The position numbers were made by a program, and so were the translations under genes. Positions 44,057-53,993 of a DNA stretch of 64,000 nt are shown here, piece by piece. Within the stretch, counting starts at the first letter, position 1. Every line of letters begins with the position of its first letter. The DNA comes from Vibrio pacinii DSM 19139 (lineage in GTDB: Bacteria > Pseudomonadota > Gammaproteobacteria > Enterobacterales > Vibrionaceae): contig NZ_JONH01000005.1 in assembly GCF_000711795.1 (NCBI RefSeq), positions 124,001 through 188,000 on the forward strand. The letters are read 5' to 3'. Under the pieces are notes generated by a model. The model ran no database searches. It saw only the letters and a program-made list of their open reading frames with translations, and was not told the DNA's origin.

Positions 44057-45298
44057 TTAGCTGGCTAGCTTTAACCCTTTTTTGCCAGCCAATGAGAGAT
44101 TCCCTTCAGCAGCAGAGGTGATATGTTCACTCCACCAGCACATGAGCGTCCTACGCTGTTCTAGGTACTCTGCACGGTTGTATGCCTTCCTAACGTCATT
44201 TCTGTCAACATGAGCTAATGCGGCCTCTATAACATCAGGATTAAAACCTTGCTCGTTTAGAGTGGTACTTGCTAAAGCCCGTAACCCGTGAGAGACCAAC
44301 TCCCCATCAAACCCCATTCTTTTTAAGGCCATATTAGCAGACTGGCTGTTTACATGACTTTTCGGGTTTTTGTTACTTGGAAAAATGTAATCTCTATGAT
44401 TACTAATAGGTTTCATGATCTCCAAAAGCGCCAATGTTTGTTCTGTGAGCGGGATAGTGTGAGGGCGCTTCATCTTCATTCTTTCTTCAGGAACAATCCA
44501 AACCTTATTTTCGAAATCAATGTCTTGCCAACGGGCTGTTGCGCTTTCAATTGGCCTTGTCATTGTGTGTAATTGCCATTCAAGTAAGCAGCGAGTAGAT
44601 AGCGTAATGTTCGCATTTGCGATAGCTTGCATTAACTCAGGTAATCTTTCTGGTCTGATGGTTGCCATATGCTTACGCTTAGGTGCTGGAAATAGTTTGG
44701 TTATATCTGCCAGATAGTTAACTTCTATATGCCCAGAGGCTACGGCAAGGCGCATTACTTCGTTAATGATGCGACAGAGTCTTTTTACTGTTTCTAACGT
44801 TCCTTGAGCTTTTACAGGAGCAAGAATGTCTAGTACCAGTTTAGGCTTAATATCCTGAATGGGAACATTAGCGAGTTTGGGAAGGATATGCTTCTCAAGT
44901 GCTCGATATGCTTTTTCAGCTGTTTCTGGTTTCACACTTTCTTTTTTCAGCTCCAGCCACTTATCAGCAAGTTTGCCAAAGGTATTCTCAAGCTCAGCTC
45001 TTTCCATTAAGAGCTGTTCATCTTTATGTTGCTTAGGATCAATGTTGTGAGCGATTAGCTTTTTTGCATCTGCTCTTCTTTTTCTTGCTTCAGCAAGAGG
45101 TACGTCCGGATAACTACCGAAACTGATGTTTGTTCTTTTTTTCGTAATGGGGTGGGTGTATTTCAGAATCCATAGCTTTGTACCATTGGTTTTGATACGC
45201 AATTGAAGTCCATCACCATCAGAGAGGGTATATTCTTTGTCGGATTCTTTAGCTTGTTTGACTTGAGTATTCGTTAAAGGGACAACTCTTCTTGCCAT
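44057..45298 (-). CDS. P4-type tyrosine integrase of the island
   Basis: A 413-residue site-specific integrase. The N-terminus is the DUF4102-type arm-binding domain (LSDGDGLQLRIKTNGTKLWI, ISFGSYPDVPLAEARKRR). The catalytic domain carries Arg248 in TMTRPIE, the pair His337 and Arg340 in SHGLRA, His363 in LAHV and Tyr373 in KAYNRAEY. It sits 165 bases from the 3' end of tRNA-Ile2(CAU) and reads away from it, as expected for an island inserted at that tRNA. From memory, V. cholerae VSP-II uses the same locus with integrase VC0516 beside rpoD. Confidence 0.93.
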   Translation of the reverse strand: MARRVVPLTNTQVKQAKESDKEYTLSDGDGLQLRIKTNGTKLWILKYTHPITKKRTNISFGSYPDVPLAEARKRRADAKKLIAHNIDPKQHKDEQLLMERAELENTFGKLADKWLELKKESVKPETAEKAYRALEKHILPKLANVPIQDIKPKLVLDILAPVKAQGTLETVKRLCRIINEVMRLAVASGHIEVNYLADITKLFPAPKRKHMATIRPERLPELMQAIANANITLSTRCLLEWQLHTMTRPIESATARWQDIDFENKVWIVPEERMKMKRPHTIPLTEQTLALLEIMKPISNHRDYIFPSNKNPKSHVNSQSANMALKRMGFDGELVSHGLRALASTTLNEQGFNPDVIEAALAHVDRNDVRKAYNRAEYLEQRRTLMCWWSEHITSAAEGNLSLAGKKGLKLAS

Positions 45299-45300
45299 GA

Positions 45301-45352
45301 TGTACCACCAATATTGTCGATTCTTAGCCGTTGGTACATTCGATGGTACATT
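45301..45352. promoter_or_regulatory. Repeats upstream of the integrase (TGGTACATT)
   Basis: TGGTACATT occurs at 45332-45340 and again at 45344-45352, a 12-base spacing, and its inverse TGTACCA lies at 45301-45307. All are directly upstream of the integrase start at 45298. They may be arm-type sites or an excisionase/Int operator. Shorter GGTAGATA repeats occur at about 45426 and 45440. Confidence 0.45.
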
Positions 45353-45463
45353 AAAACGTGGATGTTACAAGATGAGCATAGACAGCTATAGACAAGGATT
45401 GATTACTAAGTGTTGATTTTACTAGGGTAGATAGACGTCGGTAGATATGTGTAGAAGAGAAAG

Positions 45464-45539
45464 TGGTGGCCCCTCGCAGACTTGAACTGCGGACCAATCG
45501 ATTATGAGTCGACTGCTCTAACCACTGAGCTAAGGGGCC
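45464..45539 (-). tRNA. tRNA-Ile2 (anticodon CAU), often annotated tRNA-Met
   Basis: The complete 76-base cloverleaf reads on the minus strand: acceptor GGCCCCT/AGGGGCC, D stem GCTC/GAGC, anticodon loop CTCATAA (CAU), T stem CGCAG/CTGCG, and an encoded CCA. The sequence resembles E. coli ileX, whose C34 is changed to lysidine by TilS to read AUA; the acceptor stem and position beside rpoD support Ile2 rather than Met. The 3' end faces the integrase, so this is the likely attachment site of the island. Confidence 0.95.
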
Positions 45540-45637
45540 GTTAGGGGATTGATTATAGGGGATGAGGATCTAGCTGTCTAGCCAGTAGATAGGGTAAATG
45601 CGCTTAGATTTTATCCACTTAAATCTAATAGAGACAA

Positions 45638-45663
45638 AAAAGGTGAGCTGTTGCTCACCTTTT
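45638..45663 (-). terminator. Terminator of rpoD
   Basis: AAAAGGTGAGC at 45638-45648 pairs with GCTCACCTTTT at 45653-45663, 4-base loop. On the minus strand it is followed by TTTGTCTC. It closes the rpsU-dnaG-rpoD block. Confidence 0.85.
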
Positions 45664-45692
45664 AATCAATTGTGCTAAATCACAAGCTGTGA

Positions 45693-47546
45693 TTACTCGT
45701 CAAGGAAGCTGCGCAGAGTTTCTGAGCGGCTAGGGTGACGAAGCTTACGCAGTGCTTTTGCTTCGATTTGACGAATACGTTCACGGGTTACGTCGAACTG
45801 CTTACCTACTTCTTCCAAAGTATGGTCAGTGTTCATATCGATGCCAAAACGCATACGCAGTACTTTAGCTTCACGAGGCGTTAAACCCGCTAGAACGTCT
45901 TTGGTTGCCACTCTGAGACTGGTTGAAGTCGCGGAGTCTAATGGCAGTTCTAGAGTGGTATCCTCGATGAAGTCACCAAGATGCGAATCTTCGTCGTCAC
46001 CGATAGGTGTCTCCATAGAGATTGGCTCTTTAGCAATTTTCAGTACCTTACGGATCTTATCCTCTGGCATTTGCATACGCTCAGCCAGTTCTTCCGGTAA
46101 CGGCTCGCGTCCCATCTCTTGTAGCATTTGACGCGAGATACGGTTGAGCTTGTTGATCGTTTCGATCATGTGCACCGGAATACGGATGGTGCGTGCTTGG
46201 TCTGCAATTGAGCGCGTGATCGCCTGACGAATCCACCAAGTAGCATAGGTCGAGAACTTGTAACCACGACGATATTCGAACTTATCTACCGCTTTCATCA
46301 GACCGATGTTACCTTCTTGAATCAGATCCAAGAATTGTAGACCACGGTTGGTGTACTTTTTAGCGATAGAAATAACCAAACGTAAGTTCGCTTCAACCAT
46401 CTCTTTCTTCGCACGGCGAGCTTTCGCTTCACCGATAGACATACGACGGCTGATGTCCTTAATGTTTTGTACTGTTAAAGACGTCTCTTTTTCGATCACT
46501 TTCAGTTTGGCGATTGAACGACGAATATCTTCTTCGCTACGGCGGATTTTTTCTGCATACGGTTTATCCGATGCAAGAATCTCATCTAACCAAGCTTCAC
46601 TTGATTCATTACCAGTGAATAGGGTAATGAATGATTTCTTCGGCATCTTACCGTACTCAACGGTCGCCTTCATGATCAGGCGCTCTTGGGTACGGACACG
46701 TTCCATTGACTTACGCAGCTCGTTTACTAAGTAATCAAACTGTTTTGGTGTTAGACGGAACTCTTTAAATACGTCAATAACAAGCTCGTGCGCGATTTGC
46801 GCTTTCGGGCTTTCTCTACCGTATTCGTTGCACGCTAACTGATAGTTCTGGAATGTGTTACGCAGCGATGTGAATTTCTCAAGAGCAAGCTCAGGATCGA
46901 TACCTGTATCTTCCTCTTCTTCATCCTCATCGTCTTCTTCCTTATCTTCCTCTTCCTTATCTTCATCTTTCAGATCAGACTCAGCGAGTTCCGAACCGAT
47001 ATGAGTCGCAGTTGGTGCTGCAGTTTCATCGGCATCAGGATCGACAAAGCCATTGATAAGGTCAGTAAGGCGTAGCTCTTCGGCTTGAACTTTATCAAAC
47101 TGTTCAAGAATATATGGGATAGTGCCCGGATACTCCGCAACCGCATTTTGAACTTGGTTAATACCATCTTCAATACGCTTGGCGATATCGATCTCGCCTT
47201 CACGAGTCAATAGCTCAACTGTACCCATTTCACGCATGTACATGCGCACAGGGTCAGTGGTGCGGCCGATTTCACTTTCTACGCTTGAAAGCGCAGCTGC
47301 AGCCGCTTCGGCCGCATCTTCATCGGTGATTGTATCGTCATCGTTCAGTGCTAGGTCATCGGCGTCAGGAGCAGTTTCTACTACTCGGATGCCCATGTCG
47401 TTAATCATCTGAATGATATCTTCGACCTGCTCTGAATCGACAATTTCTGCCGGCAGATGGTCGTTTACTTCTGCGTATGTCAGATAGCCCTGTTCCTTGC
47501 CTTTAATGACAAGTTGTTTTAGCTGTGACTGCGGATTTTGATCCAT
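45693..47546 (-). CDS. rpoD: RNA polymerase primary sigma factor (sigma-70)
   Basis: A 617-residue housekeeping sigma factor. Region 1.1 is at the N-terminus, region 1.2 at [11 protein letters not shown] (about residue 98), a very acidic run in the non-conserved region (about residues 191-215, rich in DEKE), region 2 with [17 protein letters not shown], region 3, and region 4 ending in the -35 recognition helix ([20 protein letters not shown]). The last residues, [12 protein letters not shown], are the usual sigma-70 end. It directs polymerase to -35/-10 promoters. It is the last gene of the conserved rpsU-yqeY-dnaG-rpoD block. Confidence 0.98.
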   Translation of the reverse strand: MDQNPQSQLKQLVIKGKEQGYLTYAEVNDHLPAEIVDSEQVEDIIQMINDMGIRVVETAPDADDLALNDDDTITDEDAAEAAAAALSSVESEIGRTTDPVRMYMREMGTVELLTREGEIDIAKRIEDGINQVQNAVAEYPGTIPYILEQFDKVQAEELRLTDLINGFVDPDADETAAPTATHIGSELAESDLKDEDKEEEDKEEDDEDEEEEDTGIDPELALEKFTSLRNTFQNYQLACNEYGRESPKAQIAHELVIDVFKEFRLTPKQFDYLVNELRKSMERVRTQERLIMKATVEYGKMPKKSFITLFTGNESSEAWLDEILASDKPYAEKIRRSEEDIRRSIAKLKVIEKETSLTVQNIKDISRRMSIGEAKARRAKKEMVEANLRLVISIAKKYTNRGLQFLDLIQEGNIGLMKAVDKFEYRRGYKFSTYATWWIRQAITRSIADQARTIRIPVHMIETINKLNRISRQMLQEMGREPLPEELAERMQMPEDKIRKVLKIAKEPISMETPIGDDEDSHLGDFIEDTTLELPLDSATSTSLRVATKDVLAGLTPREAKVLRMRFGIDMNTDHTLEEVGKQFDVTRERIRQIEAKALRKLRHPSRSETLRSFLDE

Positions 47547-47644
47547 AGACGGTATCCAACTTAGTATCTGGTGAAGGAATTAGTATGCGAGTTGCAAACC
47601 ACACATCATAACAAATTTATTTATTGCTGACTAATCGAACAGGG

Positions 47645-49402
47645 TTACGCTTTTAAATCTAGCATTAGTGCTAGCAGCTCCCTTCTCTCTTCGGTTGATA
47701 AACCGACACTTCTTTCTTTGGCCTGCAGGTTTTCAATTTGTTTTTCAACGCATTGGGCAAGTATCTTGTCCAATGAATCTAAAAATATATCTTGCTCGTT
47801 GTCGTCGTCGAGGGGGATTTCCCACCCTGCAAGACGCGACATCAGTGCTTCGTGGCGACTATTTCGCCAATACTCAAGTAACTGGCCTGTAGTGATATTG
47901 GGATGCTGATGACAATATTCAAGCACTTCCACAAATAAACTTAATCCTGGTACTGATAATTCTCTTACGCTAGAGAGGTCTGGTACCATTTCAGCATAGC
48001 TCGGATTTTGAATAAGCAAAGTGACCACTTGTCGCATAGGTGTACGTTTGATCTCTTTGTGCGGTTGAGATCGAGTTACGCCGTGTTTGTTGCGTGACTG
48101 GCGTAAGCGGTTATCAAAGCCTGTCCGCTCATCAAGCAATTTCTCTAATAGCTCTTGGAAGTACGGATCGGGAATTTTCTCGATCAATGCACTCGCGTGT
48201 GCGCGAAGAGCCGATTTACCTTCGTTACTGCCAAGATTCAGTTGATGAATCTCAATCAGGTTATCAAACAGATAGTTCGAGAGTGGCGTTGCTTGCTCTA
48301 TTTGTTGTTCGAAAGCTTCTTTTCCATGTTGGCGCACATAACTGTCAGGATCTTCGCCATCTGGCAAAAAAAGGAACTTGAGTGTGTTACCAGTTTTAAG
48401 ATACTGCAACGCATTTTCTAATGCTCGCCAAGCCGCTTCTTTACCCGCTCGGTCACCATCGTAGCAACACACGACCGTATTGGTTTGGCGGAACAAAAGT
48501 TGGATATGATCACCCGTTGTTGAGGTGCCCAGTGAAGCCACGGAGTAATCGACCCCATATTGCGCCAGAGCCACCACATCCATATAGCCTTCAACCACCA
48601 AGATCTGCTTAGGCTCGCGATGCGCTTGCATCACTTCATACAGGCCGTATAGCTCTTTGCCTTTGTGAAATATCGGTGTTTCAGGTGAGTTAAGATATTT
48701 TGGTGTGCCATCGCCAATCACGCGGCCACCAAAACCAATCACTCGGCCGCGGCGGTCATGAATCGGGAACATCACCCGACCGCGAAAACGGTCATAGCGA
48801 TTGCCTTTGTCGTTTTCAATCAGCATACCGCCGGAAACGAGCATCTCTTGCGTCTGTGGGGTTTGACCAAAGTTCTTACGTACCAGATCCCATTCATCCG
48901 CCACATAACCGATGCCAAACTTTTGCACAATTTGTCCAGAAAGGCCGCGTTGTTTTAGATACTCGATGGCCACCTTACTGTTCGGTTGTTTAAGCTGATC
49001 GCGATAAAACTGTGCAATGCTGCCCATCAAGTCGTAAAGATTTCGTTTTTGCTCGGAATTGACTTGGGGTTGGTTCGTGTTGAAGTCGCCACCTTGGCGC
49101 TGCTCACGAGGAACATCAAGCCCTAGAAATGAGGCGAGTTCTTCAATGGCTTCGACAAAATCAAGACGTTCGTACTCCATCATAAAGTCGATGGCGTTGC
49201 CGTGCACACCACAGCCAAAACAATGGTAGAACTGTTTTTCTTGCGAGACACTAAATGATGGTGTTTTTTCGTTATGGAAAGGGCAGCAAGCGCCGTAGTT
49301 TTTGCCTTTTTTCTTAAGTTTTACGCGAGCGTCGACAATGTCGACAATATCAAGTCGAGCGAGGAGGTCATCAATGAAACTACGAGGGATGTGTCCTGCC
49401 AT
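47645..49402 (-). CDS. dnaG: DNA primase
   Basis: A 585-residue primase that makes RNA primers for replication. The N-terminal CHC2 zinc domain is complete: Cys40 and His43 in CCPFH and Cys61/Cys64 in CFGCG. The catalytic Toprim domain shows VVEGYMDVVAL and CCYDGDRAGKEAA, the acidic metal sites. The C-terminal 150 residues are the DnaB-helicase-binding part. It lies 98 bases upstream of rpoD and 107 downstream of yqeY, with a terminator-like hairpin before it, as in the E. coli macromolecular synthesis operon. Confidence 0.98.
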   Translation of the reverse strand: MAGHIPRSFIDDLLARLDIVDIVDARVKLKKKGKNYGACCPFHNEKTPSFSVSQEKQFYHCFGCGVHGNAIDFMMEYERLDFVEAIEELASFLGLDVPREQRQGGDFNTNQPQVNSEQKRNLYDLMGSIAQFYRDQLKQPNSKVAIEYLKQRGLSGQIVQKFGIGYVADEWDLVRKNFGQTPQTQEMLVSGGMLIENDKGNRYDRFRGRVMFPIHDRRGRVIGFGGRVIGDGTPKYLNSPETPIFHKGKELYGLYEVMQAHREPKQILVVEGYMDVVALAQYGVDYSVASLGTSTTGDHIQLLFRQTNTVVCCYDGDRAGKEAAWRALENALQYLKTGNTLKFLFLPDGEDPDSYVRQHGKEAFEQQIEQATPLSNYLFDNLIEIHQLNLGSNEGKSALRAHASALIEKIPDPYFQELLEKLLDERTGFDNRLRQSRNKHGVTRSQPHKEIKRTPMRQVVTLLIQNPSYAEMVPDLSSVRELSVPGLSLFVEVLEYCHQHPNITTGQLLEYWRNSRHEALMSRLAGWEIPLDDDNEQDIFLDSLDKILAQCVEKQIENLQAKERSVGLSTEERRELLALMLDLKA

Positions 49403-49455
49403 AAAACCTTAGAAAAACGCACTAACTATCAAAAAACATCGAAAGGGTAGATACA

Positions 49456-49492
49456 AACAAGCCGTGCATTCCAAAGGAGAGCACGGCTTGTT
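49456..49492 (-). terminator. Terminator-like hairpin between yqeY and dnaG
   Basis: AACAAGCCGTGC at 49456-49467 pairs with GCACGGCTTGTT at 49481-49492. On the minus strand it is followed by TGTATCT. Its position matches the attenuating terminator known between rpsU and dnaG in E. coli. Confidence 0.75.
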
Positions 49493-49509
49493 GCAATTGG
49501 GTTGGGAGG

Positions 49510-49953
49510 TTAAGCCAATTTAGCGCGAACTAAACCGCTTACTTTACCCATGTCTGCACGCCCTTGAATCTGAGGCTTGAGAATAGCCATTACTTTACCC
49601 ATGTCTTGCATGCCCGCTGCGCCAGATTCAGTCATTGCACTGTCAATGAGTGTTGCGACTTCTTCTTCGCTAAGCGGTTGAGGCATAAAGTCCTCAAGTA
49701 TCGTAATTTCTGCTTTCTCAGCATCGGCTAAATCTTGACGATTCGCTGATTCATATTGAGCGACAGAATCGCGACGTTGTTTAACCATTTTAGTCAGCAC
49801 GGCAAGAATGTCGTCATCGCCCAGAGTAATCCGTTCGTCGACTTCACGTTGCTTAATCGCTGCTAAGGCTAAACGAATAGTACCAAGGCGCATTTTGTCC
49901 TTGGCTTTCATCGCTAATTTTTGCTCTTCTTTGAGCTTGTCAATAAGAGCCAT
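49510..49953 (-). CDS. yqeY: GatB/YqeY-domain protein
   Basis: A 147-residue all-helical protein of the YqeY family (ALIDKLKEEQKLAMKAKDKM, RLGTIRLALAAIKQREVDER, ending DMGKVSGLVRAKLA). The domain is shared with the tRNA-binding tail of GatB, and a role with tRNA amidotransferase or translation is assumed but not proven. In Vibrio it normally sits between rpsU and dnaG, as here, 26 bases after rpsU. Confidence 0.93.
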   Translation of the reverse strand: MALIDKLKEEQKLAMKAKDKMRLGTIRLALAAIKQREVDERITLGDDDILAVLTKMVKQRRDSVAQYESANRQDLADAEKAEITILEDFMPQPLSEEEVATLIDSAMTESGAAGMQDMGKVMAILKPQIQGRADMGKVSGLVRAKLA

Positions 49954-49979
49954 AACTATAATCCTTTTGGACTTAGTTA

Positions 49980-50195
49980 TTAGTACAGGCGAACGCGACG
50001 AGCGTTTTCGCGAGCTAGCTTCTTAGCGTGACGCTTTTGAGCTGCTGCTTTAGCGCGTTTGCGAACTGTAGTTGGTTTTTCATAGTGCTCACGACGACGC
50101 ACTTCAGAAAGGATACCTGCTTTTTCGCAAGAGCGCTTGAAACGACGTAGTGCAACGTCGAACGGTTCGTTTTCACGTACTTTAACTACTGGCAT
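49980..50195 (-). CDS. rpsU: 30S ribosomal protein S21
   Basis: A 71-residue highly basic ribosomal protein, starting [20 protein letters not shown] and ending in a Lys/Arg-rich tail ([20 protein letters not shown]). S21 helps initiation on natural mRNAs through the anti-Shine-Dalgarno region. It is the first gene of the leftward rpsU-yqeY-dnaG-rpoD block, divergent from tsaD with 231 bases between, where both promoters must lie. Confidence 0.98.
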
Positions 50196-50426
50196 ATGCC
50201 TTTCACCTCAGGGGTTATTCGTTAACGCTGGTAACTTAGTGGACTGAACTAAATATTTTTCAGTCATAACCAGCTTGATCAAAAATGGTGCGGAATTTTA
50301 ATCTGATCACACTAGCTTTGTAAAGTATTTTGTTGGGTAGAGTTTGCACAAAATTTGTTTGCAAAGCAAAGGCGCGGTAAGATTGCGCCAATTTTGAATT
50401 AAACACAGAAACATCCAAGGTAAACC

Positions 50427-51443
50427 ATGCGCATTATTGGTATCGAAACCTCTTGTGATGAAACAGGAATAGCCATTTACGACGATGAGAAAGGCTTACT
50501 TTCCCATCAGCTTTACAGTCAAGTAAAGCTGCACGCTGACTACGGCGGTGTTGTCCCAGAACTGGCTTCCCGTGATCACGTTAAAAAGACCATCCCTCTT
50601 ATTAAAGCGGCGATGGCACAAGCGAACTTAACGCCGCAAGATATCGATGGTGTCGCTTACACCGCAGGACCTGGCTTGGTCGGCGCCTTGTTAGTTGGTG
50701 CAACGATTGGGCGCAGCCTTGCTTACGCATGGGGCGTGCCAGCAGTACCAGTGCATCATATGGAAGGGCATTTGTTGGCTCCAATGCTTGAAGACAATCC
50801 GCCGCCTTTTCCATTTGTTGCGGTCTTGGTGTCGGGTGGCCACTCTATGATGGTGGAAGTTAAAGGCATTGGTGAGTACAAAATTTTAGGTGAGTCGATT
50901 GATGATGCGGCCGGTGAAGCGTTTGATAAAACCGCTAAGCTGATGGGGCTAGATTACCCCGGTGGCCCGTTATTATCTAAGTTGGCTGAGAAAGGCACTC
51001 CGGGTCGCTTTAAATTCCCACGCCCAATGACAGATCGTCCAGGTTTGGATATGAGCTTCTCGGGGTTGAAAACCTTTACGGCCAATACGATTGCTGCCAA
51101 TGATGATAGCGAACAAACACGCGCAGATATTGCACTGGCGTTTGAAGAGGCAGTTTGTGCCACGTTAACCATTAAATGTAAGCGTGCATTGGAACAAACT
51201 GGCCTTAAGCGCATCGTGATTGCTGGTGGGGTGAGTGCTAACCGTCGTCTGCGTTCTGACCTTGAGCAGCTAGCAAAGAAAATTGGTGGTGAAGTCTATT
51301 ATCCGCGCACTGAATTTTGTACCGACAATGGTGCAATGATTGCGTATGCAGGTATGCAACGTCTGAAAAATGGTGAAGTGGCCGATCTTGCTGTACAAGC
51401 AACGCCACGTTGGCCAATTGACCAGTTGGAGCCGATTGGTTAA
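50427..51443 (+). CDS. tsaD: tRNA N6-adenosine threonylcarbamoyltransferase
   Basis: A 338-residue ASKHA-fold enzyme that transfers threonylcarbamoyl from its adenylate to A37 of ANN-decoding tRNAs, working with TsaB and TsaE. The metal-binding pair is His111 and His115 in [10 protein letters not shown]. Other family motifs are [10 protein letters not shown] at the N-terminus, [12 protein letters not shown], the GEAFDKTAK segment and [10 protein letters not shown]. The full length is normal. It is divergent from rpsU, the standard arrangement in gamma-proteobacteria, and is followed by a terminator. Confidence 0.98.
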   Translation: MRIIGIETSCDETGIAIYDDEKGLLSHQLYSQVKLHADYGGVVPELASRDHVKKTIPLIKAAMAQANLTPQDIDGVAYTAGPGLVGALLVGATIGRSLAYAWGVPAVPVHHMEGHLLAPMLEDNPPPFPFVAVLVSGGHSMMVEVKGIGEYKILGESIDDAAGEAFDKTAKLMGLDYPGGPLLSKLAEKGTPGRFKFPRPMTDRPGLDMSFSGLKTFTANTIAANDDSEQTRADIALAFEEAVCATLTIKCKRALEQTGLKRIVIAGGVSANRRLRSDLEQLAKKIGGEVYYPRTEFCTDNGAMIAYAGMQRLKNGEVADLAVQATPRWPIDQLEPIG

Positions 51444-51464
51444 TCGGTTGTCATGATAAATAGG

Positions 51465-51486
51465 GTCGCCTTTATGGCGACTTTTT
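51465..51486 (+). terminator. Rho-independent terminator of tsaD
   Basis: GTCGCC at 51465-51470 pairs with GGCGAC at 51476-51481, loop TTTAT, followed by five T residues. Confidence 0.85.
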
Positions 51487-51528
51487 AACGCTTAGCGTTA
51501 CCGTCAGATGAAATGAGTGAAAGAAGAA

Positions 51529-52344
51529 ATGAATAAGTTTGCCGTTGATGGAGGCGAAATGGCCTACCTAGATGTAGGGCAAGGCCCCGTGGTTGTATTT
51601 GGCCATAGCTACCTTTGGGATAGTGCAATGTGGGCACCACAAGTTGCAGCCTTGAGTCAAGATTATCGCTGTATCGTGCCAGAACTGTGGGCTCATGGTC
51701 AGTCTGATTATTGTCCTGCGACAACACGTTCACTACAGGATTATGCGGCGCAAGTACTTGCCTTGCTCGACCATTTAAGCATTGAAAACTTCTCAGTCGT
51801 TGGTCTGTCAGTCGGCGGCATGTGGGGCACTGAGCTGGTGACGTTAGCGCCTGAGCGAGTGCAATCACTGGTTTTAATGGACACCTTTGTCGGTCTTGAA
51901 CCAGAGGTGACGCACGCCAAGTATTTTTCAATGCTAGAGACTATCTCTGATCTACAGGCCGTTCCTGAGCCGATGGTTGCGGCAATCACGCCACTGTTTT
52001 TCGCCAATAACGTTGAGCAAGATAACCCGCAGCTTGCCAAGCGCTTTGCACAACAATTGGCAGAGTTAAAAGGCGAGAGTGCGGTCGAAGTCGCGCGTGT
52101 GGGGCGAATGGTGTTTGGTCGTCGCGATCAGATTGACGAGGTTGAAAAGTTTGCGTTGCCAGTATTGATAGCGGTTGGTCAAGAAGATAAACCACGCCCA
52201 GTGCTTGAGTCTTATCTGATGCATGATTGTATTTCAGGCTCAGAGCTGATTCAGATCCCTAAAGCAGGGCACATCTCTAATCTCGAGCAGCCTGAATTTG
52301 TCACTCAGATGCTTAAGCGCTTTTTGACACGTGTCTACGCGTAG
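51529..52344 (+). CDS. Alpha/beta hydrolase, Ser-type
   Basis: Start chosen at 51529 (MNKFAVDGGEMAYLDV), four codons inside a possible GTG start, with GAAAGAAGA upstream. The 271-residue hydrolase has FGHSYLWDSAMW (oxyanion region), the nucleophile motif GLSVGGMWG with Ser, VGQEDKPRP as the acid region and KAGHISNLEQPEFV with the catalytic His. It resembles 3-oxoadipate enol-lactonase-like hydrolases but without enough evidence to name a substrate. It stands alone between tsaD and plsY. Confidence 0.8.
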   Translation: MNKFAVDGGEMAYLDVGQGPVVVFGHSYLWDSAMWAPQVAALSQDYRCIVPELWAHGQSDYCPATTRSLQDYAAQVLALLDHLSIENFSVVGLSVGGMWGTELVTLAPERVQSLVLMDTFVGLEPEVTHAKYFSMLETISDLQAVPEPMVAAITPLFFANNVEQDNPQLAKRFAQQLAELKGESAVEVARVGRMVFGRRDQIDEVEKFALPVLIAVGQEDKPRPVLESYLMHDCISGSELIQIPKAGHISNLEQPEFVTQMLKRFLTRVYA

Positions 52345-52362
52345 ATGACGTCGATGTAAAAC

Positions 52363-52385
52363 AAAAGCCTTGCTATGAGGCTTTT
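52363..52385. terminator. Terminator between convergent hydrolase and plsY
   Basis: AAAAGCCT at 52363-52370 pairs with AGGCTTTT at 52378-52385, followed by TTT. The hairpin overlaps the last codons of the leftward plsY gene. Confidence 0.75.
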
Positions 52386-52984
52386 TTTAATCCGCTTTTC
52401 TTGGCGCCAACCTTAGGTTCAGTCCCTTCAAACAGCCGCTTAATATTTTGATGATGGCGAAAGACAATCAGGCAGCACAACATCGCGACGGGAAGCGTGT
52501 ATTGCGGTTTGACCATCCAAGTGTAAAAGGGAGCAAGTAACACCGTGATGATCGCAGCCAACGATGAGTAGCGGAATAAAAACGCCACCCCAATCCAAGT
52601 TGCAATGATCATCGCACTAAGATCGAGCCCGATTGGCGCGATTGCACCGAGTGCGGTTGCCACACCTTTCCCGCCTTTAAAATGGAAAAAAATCGGATAC
52701 ATGTGGCCCAAACAGGCCGCGATGGCGACGATGCCTAAAATGATTGGTTCAATATTTAAAAAATAGCCGCCCCAGACCGGAATTGTGCCTTTGAGCATGT
52801 CACACAGCAGCACTGCGACGGCCGCCTTTTTGCCACCAATTCGCAGCACATTAGTTGCGCCAGGGTTATTTGAGCCCACACCACGTGGATCGGGTAAGCG
52901 TAGTACCCGACAGATCAATACCGCACTTGAGATCGAGCCCAAGAGGTAGGCGAAAATGATCATGATCAGTGCTAATGGGGTCAT
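52373..52984 (-). CDS. plsY: Glycerol-3-phosphate acyltransferase PlsY
   Basis: A 203-residue inner-membrane enzyme that acylates glycerol-3-phosphate with acyl-phosphate, the first step of phospholipid synthesis by the PlsX/PlsY route. The substrate loops are [18 protein letters not shown] and [15 protein letters not shown]. About five hydrophobic segments are visible. It is divergent from folB with 156 bases between. The extended lysine-rich C-terminus ([15 protein letters not shown]) is usual in vibrios. Confidence 0.97.
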   Translation of the reverse strand: MTPLALIMIIFAYLLGSISSAVLICRVLRLPDPRGVGSNNPGATNVLRIGGKKAAVAVLLCDMLKGTIPVWGGYFLNIEPIILGIVAIAACLGHMYPIFFHFKGGKGVATALGAIAPIGLDLSAMIIATWIGVAFLFRYSSLAAIITVLLAPFYTWMVKPQYTLPVAMLCCLIVFRHHQNIKRLFEGTEPKVGAKKSGLKKAS

Positions 52985-53140
52985 AGTAGAGTAACTCGTC
53001 TGAAACAGGTGTTAGCCAAGCAAGTAACTGATATCATAACGCGCCTGACACTCTCAAACCATGGCAGTGGCCGAGTTTGAGCAACAAATAGTACGACTTT
53101 TTACCCCTCTTGGGTATCCGACCTGTAAAGGAAGACACAC

Positions 53141-53494
53141 ATGGATAAAGTATTTATCGAGCAATTAGAAGTCATTACCACCATTGGTGTTTACGATTGG
53201 GAGCAACAGATTAAGCAAAAGTTAGTGCTTGATTTAGAAATGGCTCACGACAACCGACCAGCGGGTAAAAGTGATGATGTTGTTGATGCTCTCGATTATT
53301 CACAGGTTAGCCAAGCGGTACTGAGTCACATCGAACAAGGTCGCTTTCTATTGGTTGAACGAGTCGCCGAAGAGGTGGCAGAGCTTATCATGACGCGCTT
53401 TAATGTGCCTTGGATTAAAATTCGTCTGACCAAACCAGGCGCGGTACCACAAGCCAAAGGGGTTGGGGTTGTCATCGAGCGAGGTCAGCTATGA
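53141..53494 (+). CDS. folB: Dihydroneopterin aldolase
   Basis: A 117-residue enzyme of folate synthesis that cleaves dihydroneopterin to 6-hydroxymethyl-dihydropterin and glycolaldehyde. Seen: LEVITTIGVYDWEQQIKQKL, DALDYSQVS, LVERVAEEVAELI with the conserved Glu, and IRLTKPGAV. The length is full. ATG preceded by AAAGGAAGACACAC. The stop overlaps the folK start by four bases, so the two steps of the pathway are coupled. Confidence 0.97.
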   Translation: MDKVFIEQLEVITTIGVYDWEQQIKQKLVLDLEMAHDNRPAGKSDDVVDALDYSQVSQAVLSHIEQGRFLLVERVAEEVAELIMTRFNVPWIKIRLTKPGAVPQAKGVGVVIERGQL

Positions 53495-53979
53495 TCACAA
53501 CCTATATTGGGGTTGGGTCAAACATACAACGGCGTAAACACATTGCAGCTGCTATTGATGAACTCAGTGGGATCGGCGAGCAGTTGCGTCTTTCGACGAT
53601 ATTTGAGTGTGAGGCAGTCGGTTTTGACAGCCAAGCGTTTTATAACCTCGTTGTTGAAATGAAAACGCCACTGAGCTTAGCCGAATTTGCCAAGCAGTTA
53701 CGTACTATCGAGCAGAAATTGGGGCGGGCTGACAATGCCAGCAAGTTTGAGCCAAGAACCTTAGATCTCGATATTATTCTGTTTGGCGAGCAAGTGAGTG
53801 CATCGCAACCAGAGCTGCCTCGTAGTGACATATTTCACTATGCTTTCGTGCTTGAGCCACTCTACGAGCTTTGTCCACAACGGGTAGTCCCCGCAGATGG
53901 ACGCAATATTGCTCAAATCAGGCAACAAACGAATTTTGATACCACCCTCACTCCAGTTCCACTGTGGTTTAGCTATTAA
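53491..53979 (+). CDS. folK: 2-amino-4-hydroxy-6-hydroxymethyldihydropteridine pyrophosphokinase
   Basis: A 162-residue kinase that transfers pyrophosphate from ATP to the FolB product. Seen: [27 protein letters not shown], and the signature [14 protein letters not shown] with the two metal-binding Asp residues. It overlaps folB and ends 14 bases before uppP, all co-directional. Confidence 0.97.
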   Translation: MITTYIGVGSNIQRRKHIAAAIDELSGIGEQLRLSTIFECEAVGFDSQAFYNLVVEMKTPLSLAEFAKQLRTIEQKLGRADNASKFEPRTLDLDIILFGEQVSASQPELPRSDIFHYAFVLEPLYELCPQRVVPADGRNIAQIRQQTNFDTTLTPVPLWFSY

Positions 53980-53993
53980 TTAATGAGATTGTG

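Noticed and set aside
45829..47412. Long open frames on the plus strand opposite rpoD.
   Set aside because: They are antisense shadows of a highly conserved gene and have no ribosome-binding site or family similarity.
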